Translations under genes and position numbers: made by a program | Notes under the pieces: generated by a model | Told to the model about the DNA's origin: nothing | Databases searched by the model: none | What the model saw: only the letters and a program-made list of their open reading frames with translations | Shown here: in pieces, positions 9,817 to 18,089 of the stretch | Numbering within the stretch: the stretch's first letter is position 1 | Layout: every line of letters begins with the position of its first letter | Assembly: GCA_963674475.2 (NCBI GenBank) | Contig: CAXXFQ010000033.1 | Location: 682,001 to 746,000 of the forward strand | Direction of reading: 5' to 3' | Length of the DNA: 64,000 nt | Origin: CAXXFQ01 sp963674475 | GTDB lineage: Bacteria > Planctomycetota > Planctomycetia > Pirellulales > Thermoguttaceae

Positions 9817-9848
9817 GGGCCGACATGGCTTCGGGTCGACATGGCTTC
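9817..9848 (+). repeat. Tandem 16-bp direct repeat
   Basis: GGGCCGACATGGCTTC is followed at once by GGGTCGACATGGCTTC, one mismatch. It lies about 90 bases before the kinase start codon and could be a regulator binding site or a simple duplication. Confidence 0.6.
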
Positions 9849-9934
9849 CCCAGCGCTGAGCCTTCTTTCTCTTGTCCCCCACGACTTACCCCGGATGGCC
9901 CTTTCTCGATAAACGTACGTGGAGTTTGTATTAG

Positions 9935-11419
9935 ATGGCACGTCGTCTTACCCCCGACCAACTCATCCAACGCGCCTACGACCTGGGGCTGATCGACGAT
10001 CGGCAGATGCAACAGGTCCGAAGCGATATTGGGTCGCGGATAGTCGAGCTGGACGAGGTGATCCAAATTCTCTTGCGACGTGAGTATCTGACTAACTATC
10101 AGATCGATCGGATCAAAAAAGGGGAAAAGAGCGGCTACTTCTATGGCGACTACAAGGTCCTCTATCATGTCGGGGCCGGGACGTTCGCCCGTGTTTTTCG
10201 AGCGATGCACCGTGAGACCGGCGACGTGGTCGCACTGAAGGTCTTGCGAAACCGCTTCAGTGATCAGGCGGACCAGTATCGGCTCTTCGTTCGCGAAGGA
10301 ATGATCGGGCGCACGCTGCGTCAAGACAATATCGTTCCGATCTACGACGTCTACTCCAAGAAGAAGACGCATTACTTCGTCATGGAGTTTATCGAGGGGC
10401 GTGACCTTCGAAAGTTCATCAAGATTCGAAAGCGAATCGAGCCGAAAGAGTCAATTCGACTGATGGTCGATATTGTGTCCGGAATGAAGTACGCCCACGA
10501 TCGGTCCTTGATCCATCGTGACCTGAAAGCGAGCAACGTCTTGGTTTCCAGCTCGGGACAGGCCAAGGTGGTCGACTTCGGATTGGCCGGACTCGATGAG
10601 TCGGCGGCCGACAACCCGGATGCGGATGTGGTCGCCGGGCGAACGATCGACTATGCCGCGTTGGAGCGAGCTTCGGGCGCCAAACGGGACGATCCGCGGA
10701 GCGATATCTATTTTCTCGGCTGCATTTTTTATCACATGCTCACCGGCCATCCGGCACTCAAAGAGACCCGTGATCGGACGGTCCGTTTGTCAAAGACCCG
10801 GTTCCAAGAGGTGATCCCGATCGCCGAACGGATGCCCGAATTGCCGCACTCGGTTTGTCTGATCGTCAACAAGGCGATGGCGATGAATCCGGATCGCCGG
10901 TACCAGACGCCCGGCCAGATGTTGACCGAACTGCGGATGGCCGCGCGACGACTGGAAGAAGGGGACGATCTTTCGGCGGCCGACGCCCAGCGAAAACCGG
11001 CGGTTTCCGATAAATCAAAACCGGCTCCGCTTGCGTCGGTACTCATTGTCGAAGGGCAACCGCAGATGCAGGACGTTTTCCGCAAGGCGCTGCAAAAAAC
11101 GGGTTTCCGCGTGCTTGTGGTCAGCCATCCCGATCGGGCGTTCGATCGGTTGTCCAAGGATCCGACCGCCGCCCATTGTGTTTTGGTTAATTCCCAAGGG
11201 TTCGGCGCGCCGGCGCTGAAGATGTTCAACCGCCTGGGAGAAAACGGGGCAACTTCGATTATCCCCGCCGCGTTGCTTTTGGATGAACCGCAAAAAGAGT
11301 GGCGTCGACACGCCTGGACGTCGGATCGCCGTGTGGTGATCGATATGCCGATCTCGGTCAAAAAACTTCGAACACTCGCCGCGAAGCTGGCCCAAATTCG
11401 TCTGAACGAACTGGGCTAA
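9935..11419 (+). CDS. Serine/threonine protein kinase with receiver-like C-terminal domain
   Basis: A 494-residue cytoplasmic kinase. The first 65 residues form a lead-in (RRLTPDQLIQRAYDLG, then a segment ending GEKSGYFYGDYKVL) that I recognise from planctomycete kinases. The catalytic domain spans about 70-345: glycine loop VGAGTFARVF, ATP lysine in VALKVL, catalytic loop HRDLKASN and DFG in VVDFGLAG are all intact. After a linker, residues about 365-490 resemble a response-regulator receiver (ASVLIVEGQPQMQDVF...), yet the usual phospho-acceptor aspartate position reads VLVNSQG, so it is probably a pseudo-receiver used for protein contact. There is no transmembrane segment or PASTA domain. 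The gene converges on the ftsQ-like gene with only 26 bases between stops. Confidence 0.93.
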   Translation: MARRLTPDQLIQRAYDLGLIDDRQMQQVRSDIGSRIVELDEVIQILLRREYLTNYQIDRIKKGEKSGYFYGDYKVLYHVGAGTFARVFRAMHRETGDVVALKVLRNRFSDQADQYRLFVREGMIGRTLRQDNIVPIYDVYSKKKTHYFVMEFIEGRDLRKFIKIRKRIEPKESIRLMVDIVSGMKYAHDRSLIHRDLKASNVLVSSSGQAKVVDFGLAGLDESAADNPDADVVAGRTIDYAALERASGAKRDDPRSDIYFLGCIFYHMLTGHPALKETRDRTVRLSKTRFQEVIPIAERMPELPHSVCLIVNKAMAMNPDRRYQTPGQMLTELRMAARRLEEGDDLSAADAQRKPAVSDKSKPAPLASVLIVEGQPQMQDVFRKALQKTGFRVLVVSHPDRAFDRLSKDPTAAHCVLVNSQGFGAPALKMFNRLGENGATSIIPAALLLDEPQKEWRRHAWTSDRRVVIDMPISVKKLRTLAAKLAQIRLNELG

Positions 11420-11445
11420 GCCAACAGGCGCTAGCTGACGGGCGT

Positions 11446-12369
11446 TTACTGAAGTTGCTTCTCGTCGACTTTTGCCGCGGTCCGATCGACGATCTCGACC
11501 GCCCCTGGGTGACGGACATCCAACGCCGGTACCTTCTCGAGCGATCCATGTTTGGCGACGAATTTTTTGAGCTGTTTGATTTTGTCGCCGGCAGGGGTTT
11601 CGTCTTGCGCTTTCGATCCCGGAGCGCATCCCCAGACGATCTTGGTTTCCCCTTTCGTGTAGATCAGGTAGGTCGGCTCGGCGTTAAAGCCGTTTCGAAT
11701 CATTTCGCCCACCTCGATTCGCTCGAGTTTCAACCGCTGCCAATCGTCGCCGAAGGCGGTGGCGATTCGCGCGGCACCGAGAACCCGGTCATCGCGCCAC
11801 GAGGTTCCTACCGGTCCGATCGGAACCGTGTCGATGCCGACCAGACGTGGGTACCGAAGCGCCTCGCGAACGGAGAAATCAGCATGCGGCAAAGTGACCC
11901 CCTCGACGTCGACCGGTCGGAGTCCACGGCCGCCCGAGGATTCGACCATGCAAACCGGTCGTCGATATTCCAGGTCGATCTGAAACGCCGCCGGATAATG
12001 TTTGGATACCTTTTTGATTCGCGCGACCCAGGGATGGACCGAAAACGCGTCGGCCACCCGTTTGGTCGCATCCGGCGCCATGACCGAAAGGGGGCCGTCG
12101 AGGTTCAAATCGCGGAAGGCGGTCGCGCGGATATCACTGTGAATCCACTTCGGCGGTGGGGTGATGTGAAGGTTCTCGACCGTGACTTGATATTCGGAAG
12201 AGGATAAGACCCGCCCGCGCACCTGGCTCCAACCGTACATCGCCGCGCCGACGAATCCGGCGATCAGAACCACCGCCAGCGCAGCGGTTCGACCCGGTCC
12301 CCAGAGGAAGGAGATTCCTTTTTTCAACAGGCTCAAGAAAGCCGTGTTTTTTTGCTTCTTTTTGGCCAT
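11446..12369 (-). CDS. ftsQ: FtsQ/DivIB-like divisome membrane protein
   Basis: 307 residues with a short basic cytoplasmic N terminus (MAKKKQK), one membrane helix (about 28-48) and an extracytoplasmic part. Residues 60-140 look like a POTRA module followed by a beta domain: the segment around HPWVARIKKVSKHYPAAFQIDLEYRRPVC has the FtsQ pattern of a strand ending in an E-x-R-P motif, and LVGIDT with a following insertion fits the second domain. Gene order murC-murB-ddl-ftsQ is the classic division/cell-wall order, which supports the call. ftsA and ftsZ, which normally follow, are absent here; the next gene is a kinase on the other strand. The start lies 9 bases after the ddl stop. Confidence 0.8.
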   Translation of the reverse strand: MAKKKQKNTAFLSLLKKGISFLWGPGRTAALAVVLIAGFVGAAMYGWSQVRGRVLSSSEYQVTVENLHITPPPKWIHSDIRATAFRDLNLDGPLSVMAPDATKRVADAFSVHPWVARIKKVSKHYPAAFQIDLEYRRPVCMVESSGGRGLRPVDVEGVTLPHADFSVREALRYPRLVGIDTVPIGPVGTSWRDDRVLGAARIATAFGDDWQRLKLERIEVGEMIRNGFNAEPTYLIYTKGETKIVWGCAPGSKAQDETPAGDKIKQLKKFVAKHGSLEKVPALDVRHPGAVEIVDRTAAKVDEKQLQ

Positions 12370-12378
12370 CTATTCCAA

Positions 12379-13368
12379 TTAACCGACACGGTTTATGACG
12401 TCGGCCTTTTCGGCCCGGTTCCATCCGTCTTGAAGCATCCAGTCGCAAAGCGTCGGCATTTCGATCCCTTCGTGAGCAGCCGCTTGGGGGGTCAAGCTGG
12501 TCCGGGTCATTCCCGGAAGAGTGTTGACCTCTAATACCGACGCTTGAAATTCCTCATCGGCGATGAGATCGACTCGGACGACACCCCTCGTTTGTAGGGA
12601 CTTTGCCGCCGCGATGGCGATCTGCTGGAGTCTTTCTTTTTCTATCGGCAATTGGTCGGCCCCAAAGTGATACTCGATTTGGCCAGGACGATATTTTGCG
12701 TTGAAATCGAAGACCGGACCGGCACCGACAATCTCCAGGGGGGCCAGCGCGCGGCGTCCCATGACCGAAACGGTCCATTCGCGTCCGGCAATCCACCGTT
12801 CCAAGAGGATCGGGCCGCCGAAACGACGCGCCGCGGCGATCCGCTGGAATAGGCTTTCAGGGGTCTCCGCGATGCCGACGCCGAGGCTCGACCCTTGGTC
12901 GTCCGGCTTGACGACCAGCGGGAACCCGATCGAGTGGGCCTTTTCGAGGATTTTCTCGTCCGAGTCACGCGATTCGACCAGAGACCAATCGGGGGTCCGG
13001 ACGCCGTCCTTTCGAAAACAGGCCTTGGCGATCGATTTCCGCATTGCACGGGCCGAGGCGACCGGCGGGCTGCCGGTGTAGGGTATCTTTCGATTTTCTA
13101 GCGTGGCCTGGATTTGTCCGTTTTCCCCGTCCCCGCCGTGCAGGGCCAAAAAACAGAGGTCGAATCGCTCTTGAAGGCAATCCAACGACGTTTCCGACGG
13201 ATCGACCTGAGTCACCCCGTATCCGGCTTCGGTCAACGCGCCGACCACTTGCCGACCACTTTCGAGACTCACTTCCCGTTCGGCCGAATCGCCGCCGGCC
13301 AAGACGGCCACCCGAAGGGTTTTTCCCCGAGGGGAATCCGATTGCCACATGATTTGCGATGCGTCCAA
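12379..13368 (-). CDS. ddl: D-alanine--D-alanine ligase
   Basis: An ATP-grasp ligase of 329 residues that makes the D-Ala-D-Ala dipeptide for peptidoglycan stem peptides. Visible motifs: VLAGGDSAEREVSLESG at the N terminus, the ATP-binding loop GSSLGVGIA, the Arg region in VRVDLI, and the metal/phosphate site VLEVNTLPGMT followed by SLTPQAAAHEG. The start is a choice between TTG at 13368, which has AGAGG 8 bases upstream, and ATG at 13350; I kept the TTG. It sits between murB and the ftsQ-like gene, with a dispersed repeat separating it from murB. Confidence 0.95.
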   Translation of the reverse strand: MDASQIMWQSDSPRGKTLRVAVLAGGDSAEREVSLESGRQVVGALTEAGYGVTQVDPSETSLDCLQERFDLCFLALHGGDGENGQIQATLENRKIPYTGSPPVASARAMRKSIAKACFRKDGVRTPDWSLVESRDSDEKILEKAHSIGFPLVVKPDDQGSSLGVGIAETPESLFQRIAAARRFGGPILLERWIAGREWTVSVMGRRALAPLEIVGAGPVFDFNAKYRPGQIEYHFGADQLPIEKERLQQIAIAAAKSLQTRGVVRVDLIADEEFQASVLEVNTLPGMTRTSLTPQAAAHEGIEMPTLCDWMLQDGWNRAEKADVINRVG

Positions 13369-13422
13369 GGTGCCTGCCTCTTGCCTGTCACGGTTTGCTA
13401 TTTTATCGAGAGGACCGGCTTG

Positions 13423-13547
13423 CGGTAACCTCGGTAAACCGAAGGTTTACTCCTCAAGAGAATGGAAAAGTGGCCTTTTATTCGAGAAAATAAGGGTCTT
13501 CACTTTTTCATTCTCGTAAGCTACTTCCTTGTTTTCCGCAGGTAGCC
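13423..13547 (-). repeat. Dispersed repeat A, copy 1 (three-hairpin element)
   Basis: A 125-bp element that begins directly after the murB stop codon when read on the minus strand. It is closely similar to 42949-43070. Read in the minus sense it contains a left CTAC/GTAG hairpin, a central 15-bp stem (GAGAATGAAAAAGTG with CACTTTTCCATTCTC, one mismatch) and a right hairpin GTAAACC-TTC-GGTTTAC. No open reading frame runs through it. Confidence 0.85.
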
Positions 13548-14429
13548 TTACCAAATATCCAGCTCCAGCTCCAACTCGACCCCCATACGCTGGTTGACCT
13601 GCTCCCGGACGAAATCGATCAGACGCAAGACGTCCTGCGCGGTCGATTCCGGTTCGGCGATGATAAAATTGGCGTGACGGTGGCTGACGACCGCGCCGCC
13701 GATCCGCGTTCCTTTGAGTCCCGCTTGGTCGATCAACTCACCGGCGTGCATTCCCGTAGGGTTGCGGAAGACGCATCCGGCGCACTGATGGCCCATCGGC
13801 TGCTTTGCCTTGCGGATGATCCACTGCTTTTGCATCCGTTTGGAAAGTAGTTGCGGGTCGTCCTCATGGAGTTCCAACTGGGCGTTGAGGATGGCCAGAT
13901 CGTCTTTCAAAGAACTTTCTCGGTATCCAAAAACGAGTTCTTCGCGGGTTCGCGTGACCAGTTCGCCCATCTCGGTCAGAATGGTCACTTTGGTGGTCCA
14001 TTGGCCGATATCGCTGCCGTGGGTCCCGGCGTTGCCGTGCAGCGCGCCGCCGAACGTCCCGGGAATCGCGACCAACTCTTCAATTCCGGCAAGCCCGGCG
14101 TGAACGGCGGTCGTGACGACTCGGCCAAGTCGGATACCCGCCCCGGCGGTGACCAGGTTGTCTTCGATCTCGATTTGTCGAAAGACGGGCGAAGAGAGCG
14201 TGATGACCAGACCACGGACCCCTTCGTCGCGGACCAGGATATTCGAGCCGCGTCCGAGGAGGTGGATCGGGAGATTTTCATCTCGGGCACGCCGGACCAG
14301 GGCGATCAGTTCCTCTTCATTGGCCGGTTCGGCGAAAAATTCGGCCTTGCCACCCAGTTGGAACCACGTGTGCATCGCCAGCGGCTCATCCGGCCGCACG
14401 GAATTGGGAAAATCCTTCAAAATACTCAT
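13548..14429 (-). CDS. murB: UDP-N-acetylenolpyruvoylglucosamine reductase
   Basis: A FAD-dependent reductase of 293 residues that completes UDP-MurNAc. The FAD-binding core shows LGRGSNILVRDEGVRGLV and GIEELVAIPGTFGGALHGNAGTHGSDIG; the catalytic region has GYRESSL, then CAGCVFRNP and the C-terminal HANFIIAEPESTAQDV. The serine/cysteine and C-terminal glutamate of type II MurB (Bacillus-like) can be placed. I chose the ATG at 14429, with GAAGGA 6 bases upstream, over the longer frame. Its start lies inside the end of murC (44-base overlap), so the two are translationally coupled. Confidence 0.95.
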   Translation of the reverse strand: MSILKDFPNSVRPDEPLAMHTWFQLGGKAEFFAEPANEEELIALVRRARDENLPIHLLGRGSNILVRDEGVRGLVITLSSPVFRQIEIEDNLVTAGAGIRLGRVVTTAVHAGLAGIEELVAIPGTFGGALHGNAGTHGSDIGQWTTKVTILTEMGELVTRTREELVFGYRESSLKDDLAILNAQLELHEDDPQLLSKRMQKQWIIRKAKQPMGHQCAGCVFRNPTGMHAGELIDQAGLKGTRIGGAVVSHRHANFIIAEPESTAQDVLRLIDFVREQVNQRMGVELELELDIW

Positions 14430-15855
14430 CATAAATCCTTCGAATATCTCCCGCGCCAACGGTAATAAGGATATCGTTTGGTTTCAGTTGTTCGATTAGC
14501 GATTCGGCAATTTGGGCGAGCCGGTGTTCTCGACCGACCACCACGCCGTAGCCTCGGACCGCCTCGGCCAGATCGGCGGCCGTCACGTCGTCGGGGTGAG
14601 GTTGACCTTCCCTTGCTCGATAGATATCGGCAATCCAAACCCGGTCGGCCCGCCCTAATTCCCGCGCAAAAGGATTTAAAAGTTTTGCCGTCCGCGAGAC
14701 CTGGTGCGGTTGAAAAACGCAGCAGATCCGTCGATCAGGAAACGCTTGCCGGAGGGCCGAGAGGGTCGCCCGCACCTCGGTCGGGTGGTGGGCATAGTCG
14801 TCGTAAAGCTCGACCGTTCCACGCCAACGGCCAATCCACTCCTGACGACGAGCCAAACCGGGCACGGTCGACAGGGCCCGTCCTATTGTGCCCGGTTCGA
14901 CATCCTGATGCCAGGCCAAAGCGGCTGCCGCCAAGGCATTAAGCCGGTTATGTTCGCCAAGGAGGGGGAGCTGAACCTCAACTAGCGGGGTCCCTCGCCG
15001 GACGATTTCCCATCGACGGCAAACCGTTCCGGTTTCAAGAGGGCGTCCGATCCAATCAGGAGAGTCATTTCCCCGCCAGTGGGGGGGCGTTTTTTGACCC
15101 GGGGCCGAGACCATCGCAAAAGTTTCGACCCGGCATCTGGCCGATCGGGCGAGGCGCTGGCAGATCGGATCGTCGGCCCGCGCCAACAGGAGCCCGTCTT
15201 TCGGGATTTTTTGGACGAATCGGGCGAACGATGCTTCAAGCTGGGCAAGGGAGTGAAAATAGTCGAAATGGTCAAGTTCCACGCCAGTCAACACCGCCTG
15301 ACGGACCGGCAGGTCAAGAAAATGGTCCCGGTATTCCGACGCCTCGGCCAAGAGGATCGGGCCTGCTCCGCCACGTCCGCCTGCGGTTTGACCGACCGGC
15401 CAGGCCCCGCAAAAGACGGTCGGGTCGGCTCCGGCCTCGGTCAGAAGATGGGTGGCGATCGCCGTGGTGGTCGATTTTCCGTGGGTCCCGGCGACGGCCA
15501 GCCCCCGTTTTTCACGCATCAAACGGGCGATCATCTCGAAGTAGGAGTAACTGGCAATTCCGCGCTGGGCCGCTTCGCGTAGTTGCGGATGGTCCGGCCG
15601 GACGGCGTCGCTGTAGATCAACAGCTCGAGGTTGGGGGGAAGATCTTTCGAGCGGTTCTCTTGTTGAAAACCGAGTCCGTCTCGAACGAGGTCGTCGGCG
15701 CCGAGCGGGTTTTGGTCCGACCCGGTCAGCGTCCAACCGGAATCCAAAAGGGCCCGAGCCATGCCACGCATCCCGCTTCCCGCGACGCCCAAAAGATGGG
15801 CCCGCTTCGGCAAAAAGTTTTTTGGATCGGACGCATTGCAGCAGGGAGTCGGCAC
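14386..15855 (-). CDS. murC: UDP-N-acetylmuramate--L-alanine ligase
   Basis: A Mur ligase that adds L-Ala to UDP-MurNAc. The N-terminal Rossmann part reads HLLGVAGSGMRGMAR, the ATP loop is AGTHGKSTTTA, and the central region has LTGVELDHFDYFHS; DDYAHHPTEVRATL and a C-terminal domain beginning near AFPDRRICCVFQPHQ complete the family pattern. The start is unsure: the frame is open to a TTG at 15921, but the first plausible shorter start is GTG at 15855, which gives 489 residues, near the family norm. The 3' end overlaps murB by 44 bases. This is the first gene of the murC-murB-ddl-ftsQ-like set. Confidence 0.95.
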   Translation of the reverse strand: MPTPCCNASDPKNFLPKRAHLLGVAGSGMRGMARALLDSGWTLTGSDQNPLGADDLVRDGLGFQQENRSKDLPPNLELLIYSDAVRPDHPQLREAAQRGIASYSYFEMIARLMREKRGLAVAGTHGKSTTTAIATHLLTEAGADPTVFCGAWPVGQTAGGRGGAGPILLAEASEYRDHFLDLPVRQAVLTGVELDHFDYFHSLAQLEASFARFVQKIPKDGLLLARADDPICQRLARSARCRVETFAMVSAPGQKTPPHWRGNDSPDWIGRPLETGTVCRRWEIVRRGTPLVEVQLPLLGEHNRLNALAAAALAWHQDVEPGTIGRALSTVPGLARRQEWIGRWRGTVELYDDYAHHPTEVRATLSALRQAFPDRRICCVFQPHQVSRTAKLLNPFARELGRADRVWIADIYRAREGQPHPDDVTAADLAEAVRGYGVVVGREHRLAQIAESLIEQLKPNDILITVGAGDIRRIYDEYFEGFSQFRAAG

Positions 15856-16066
15856 GTTCGAGATCCGCTTTTTTGTGGCAAGAGAAAAAGACAAAAAGGG
15901 ACGACACGCGGCGAGCGACAAGAATCGGGGAAAGCAAAAGAACCGTTTCTCCGCCCGCGGGGATCATTGTAGCCGAAAGTTTTCGAGAGCGAAACGTCGA
16001 ACGACAGTGTCTATGTCTATAGAAGGAGCCGCGAGAAGGTGCCGTCCGGGGGGGATTCCGCCGACG

Positions 16067-17263
16067 TTATCCGTAACCGCCCATGCCGAAGAAGAGTTGT
16101 CGTTTCAAAAAGCGATAGAACCACATTTGTTCGGGGATTTCTTCCCCCGGGAGATGGTGGCTTGTTCGGCGGCACGAGGCGGCCAGTTCGGCGTAGGCGT
16201 TTCGACCGCTGCTGTCGATGGCCCCGTGTTCGCGGAAGAAGTCGACTAGCTCGTCCGGCCGTTCGAGGATAACGCAACCGCGGGTTCGTTGGTTGACAAA
16301 GTCCTGAAAATTGCGAAGAAACCGGCTTTCGTTGATTGTCTGGAAAAGATCGCCTTGGTTGTCGTCGATCGTCTCGCAGGCGAAGGTCAAAGGGGGACAC
16401 GGCTCGACGTGACCGGCCGGACCGATATGAAAACCCATCCCGGCCGCCGCCGGACAGACCGCCTCGCCCGAAGCGTTCCAGTAGGTATCGATCAGGATGA
16501 TCGGATGACGGTGTCGGAGTTCGATCAGCCGTCGTCGAAACTGGAGCATTTGGTCTTTGGAAATACACAGCTCGGGTGCCGGGTCGGCGCCGACCGGTCG
16601 GAAGCCGTAATACCAAAGGTACATCGCCCCGGCGCGGATGAACTGGCGGACGTAGTCGTCGGTCAACACCTCGTCGAGGTTGGCCCCCGTGACGGTCGTC
16701 GCGACGCCGAAGAGGATCTTGCGCCGCTTGAGCCTCGCCAATCCGGCCATCGCCTCGCGAAAAACCCCTTCGCCCCGACGCGCGTCGTTTTGCACCTCGT
16801 TGCCATCGATGCTCACCAGCGGCGTTACGTTGCCCAGCCGGGCGATCCGGTCGACGGTGTTTTCATCGAGAAACATTCCGTTGGTGATGATCTGAAAGTA
16901 ACAGTCCGGGTGGCGCTCGATGATTTCGAAAAGCGACTCGTGCAAGAACGGCTCACCGCCCAAGAGGGTCACGTAATAGGAGCCGTGGCGTTTGCCCGTT
17001 TCGATAATCTGGTCGATCTGGCCGTCGGAAAGTTGTCGAACGTTTCCTTCGGAGCCGACCCAACATCCGCGACAACGCAAGTTGCACGCGTCGGTCAGCG
17101 CGAGAAACAAAAATGGCGGGAATAGTTCGCCCCGATCCCTTCGACGTCGAAAGGCCCGCATCGCGCCGATCCCCTTCCACGCCCAAAGGTGCCCGGCCTT
17201 CCACGCCGTGCGGGGAGCGATTTCAGTCAGACCGCGAAGGGCCAGTCGAGTGAGGGTAAGCAC
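16067..17263 (-). CDS. Radical SAM protein with SPASM-like C-terminal part
   Basis: 398 residues, GTG start. The radical SAM cluster motif is CNLRCRGC (C-x3-C-x2-C) at about residue 62, followed by the SAM-binding LLGGEPFLHESLF and ITNGMFLDENTV. A second cysteine group (CPAAAGMGFHIGPAG and VEPCPPLTFAC) near residues 290-320 suggests an auxiliary cluster as in SPASM/twitch enzymes. The basic, helical N terminus (residues 1-45, WKAGHLWAWKG) is a common lead in membrane-associated relatives. The substrate is unknown; relatives modify peptides or lipids. The gene is upstream of murC by about 200 bases but transcriptional linkage is unclear. Confidence 0.85.
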   Translation of the reverse strand: MLTLTRLALRGLTEIAPRTAWKAGHLWAWKGIGAMRAFRRRRDRGELFPPFLFLALTDACNLRCRGCWVGSEGNVRQLSDGQIDQIIETGKRHGSYYVTLLGGEPFLHESLFEIIERHPDCYFQIITNGMFLDENTVDRIARLGNVTPLVSIDGNEVQNDARRGEGVFREAMAGLARLKRRKILFGVATTVTGANLDEVLTDDYVRQFIRAGAMYLWYYGFRPVGADPAPELCISKDQMLQFRRRLIELRHRHPIILIDTYWNASGEAVCPAAAGMGFHIGPAGHVEPCPPLTFACETIDDNQGDLFQTINESRFLRNFQDFVNQRTRGCVILERPDELVDFFREHGAIDSSGRNAYAELAASCRRTSHHLPGEEIPEQMWFYRFLKRQLFFGMGGYG

Positions 17264-17787
17264 GGCGGCGGGTGTCGTCTTTCAAATCGTTGAAGAACCA
17301 GGGGGGAGTCAACACGCAGAATACTTCCTTTCCATCGTACTTGGGGAACCGAGGCGGTTCAACCCGCGGGGACAACCTACGTCGGCGTCGGATGGGGGGT
17401 GGTCAGTTTTTTCCTTTTCATTATTGGCCTCGTGTGTAGAATGAAAAGTATCCGGTATCAAACGGTTTTCAGGAGAAGGGTTGTCCGGAGACGGAAGGAA
17501 AGACGCCGAAAGTACTTAAAGTAGGGTGTTTCGCTTTCGCGTTTTTTCGTCTTGCCCTGAACCGACTTGATCCATAAAATCCCCGGAATTCGGAAACCTT
17601 TTAGTCAAGTGCAGCAATCGAGAAGATCGGTAGGTAGGCAAATCGAACGAGGGGGAAAAAATACCCTTGGGACACAAATGCCTTATAGATTTACCAACTT
17701 GGCACGCCAGCCTGCCTTCCGATCGTAAGCCCCTTTCTGCAGACGGCTAAATAGATACTAAAATTCGTTCGGGTGACTGCAAAGAAT
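17264..17787. other. Intergenic region, no gene recognised
   Basis: About 520 bases of moderately AT-rich sequence between the radical SAM gene and the candidate RNA. I found no open frame with coding character, tRNA, or strong hairpin. Confidence 0.4.
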
Positions 17788-17816
17788 TTGACAAGTCCTG
17801 ACCGATAAGGAATAGT
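17788..17816 (+). promoter_or_regulatory. Sigma-70-like promoter for the candidate RNA
   Basis: A perfect -35 box TTGACA at 17788-17793, a 17-base spacer, and AATAGT at 17811-17816 as the -10 box (four of six consensus bases). Transcription would start near 17823, directly before the first RNA helix. Confidence 0.55.
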
Positions 17817-17822
17817 AAATAA

Positions 17823-18017
17823 GAAGGAAAAAGCCTCTCGCTAGTTCATTCCGACAGAGGTGCCAATTAATGGCGTGGGCCAGGGTTCATCAAAGGCTAG
17901 TGCGAATTGCACGCCGAACCCCCGCTCTTCTCGCAGCGACACGTCTGGTCGCAATCGGCGAGAGGTTTTCCACAACGCCGCCGCTTTCTCGGTTAACGGG
18001 AATGCGGCGGTTTTTTT
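17823..18017 (+). ncRNA. Candidate structured non-coding RNA, about 195 nt
   Basis: Between a promoter and a terminator lies a compact set of complementary segments and no credible coding frame. A closing helix pairs CCTCTCGC (17834-17841) with GCGAGAGG (17958-17965). Inside it are a long bulged arm, GGGTTC/GAACCC then GGC/GCC and GTGC/GCAC with loop GAATT (17883-17921), and a 5-bp hairpin GCGAC/GTCGC (17936-17952). CCTCT at 17834-17838 can instead pair with AGAGG at 17856-17860, so two folds compete. Length and a closing stem would suit 6S RNA, but I cannot confirm this or any other family; SRP RNA, RNase P RNA and tmRNA signatures are missing. Confidence 0.55.
17978..18017 (+). terminator. 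Rho-independent terminator of the candidate RNA
   Basis: CCGCCGC at 17978-17984 pairs with GCGGCGG at 18004-18010 and is followed directly by seven T residues. Confidence 0.85.
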
Positions 18018-18089
18018 ATGCGCGGTTATTGTGCGCGAGAGTGGAACGATTCGTTTTCGGAAGGGCTGAAGCGAACTGTCTGGGTTGAG

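Larger units (their letters stand above)
9340..9934. other. Long intergenic region upstream of the kinase gene
   Basis: About 600 bases without a gene. It contains the terminator of the small gene (9408-9438), a tandem 16-bp direct repeat (9817-9848) and the untranslated leader of the kinase gene. I see no structured RNA family I can name and no convincing -35/-10 pair. Confidence 0.4.

Noticed and set aside
17860..18088. Two short plus-strand frames at the candidate RNA
   Set aside because: They run through helices and the terminator of the RNA and encode no plausible protein.
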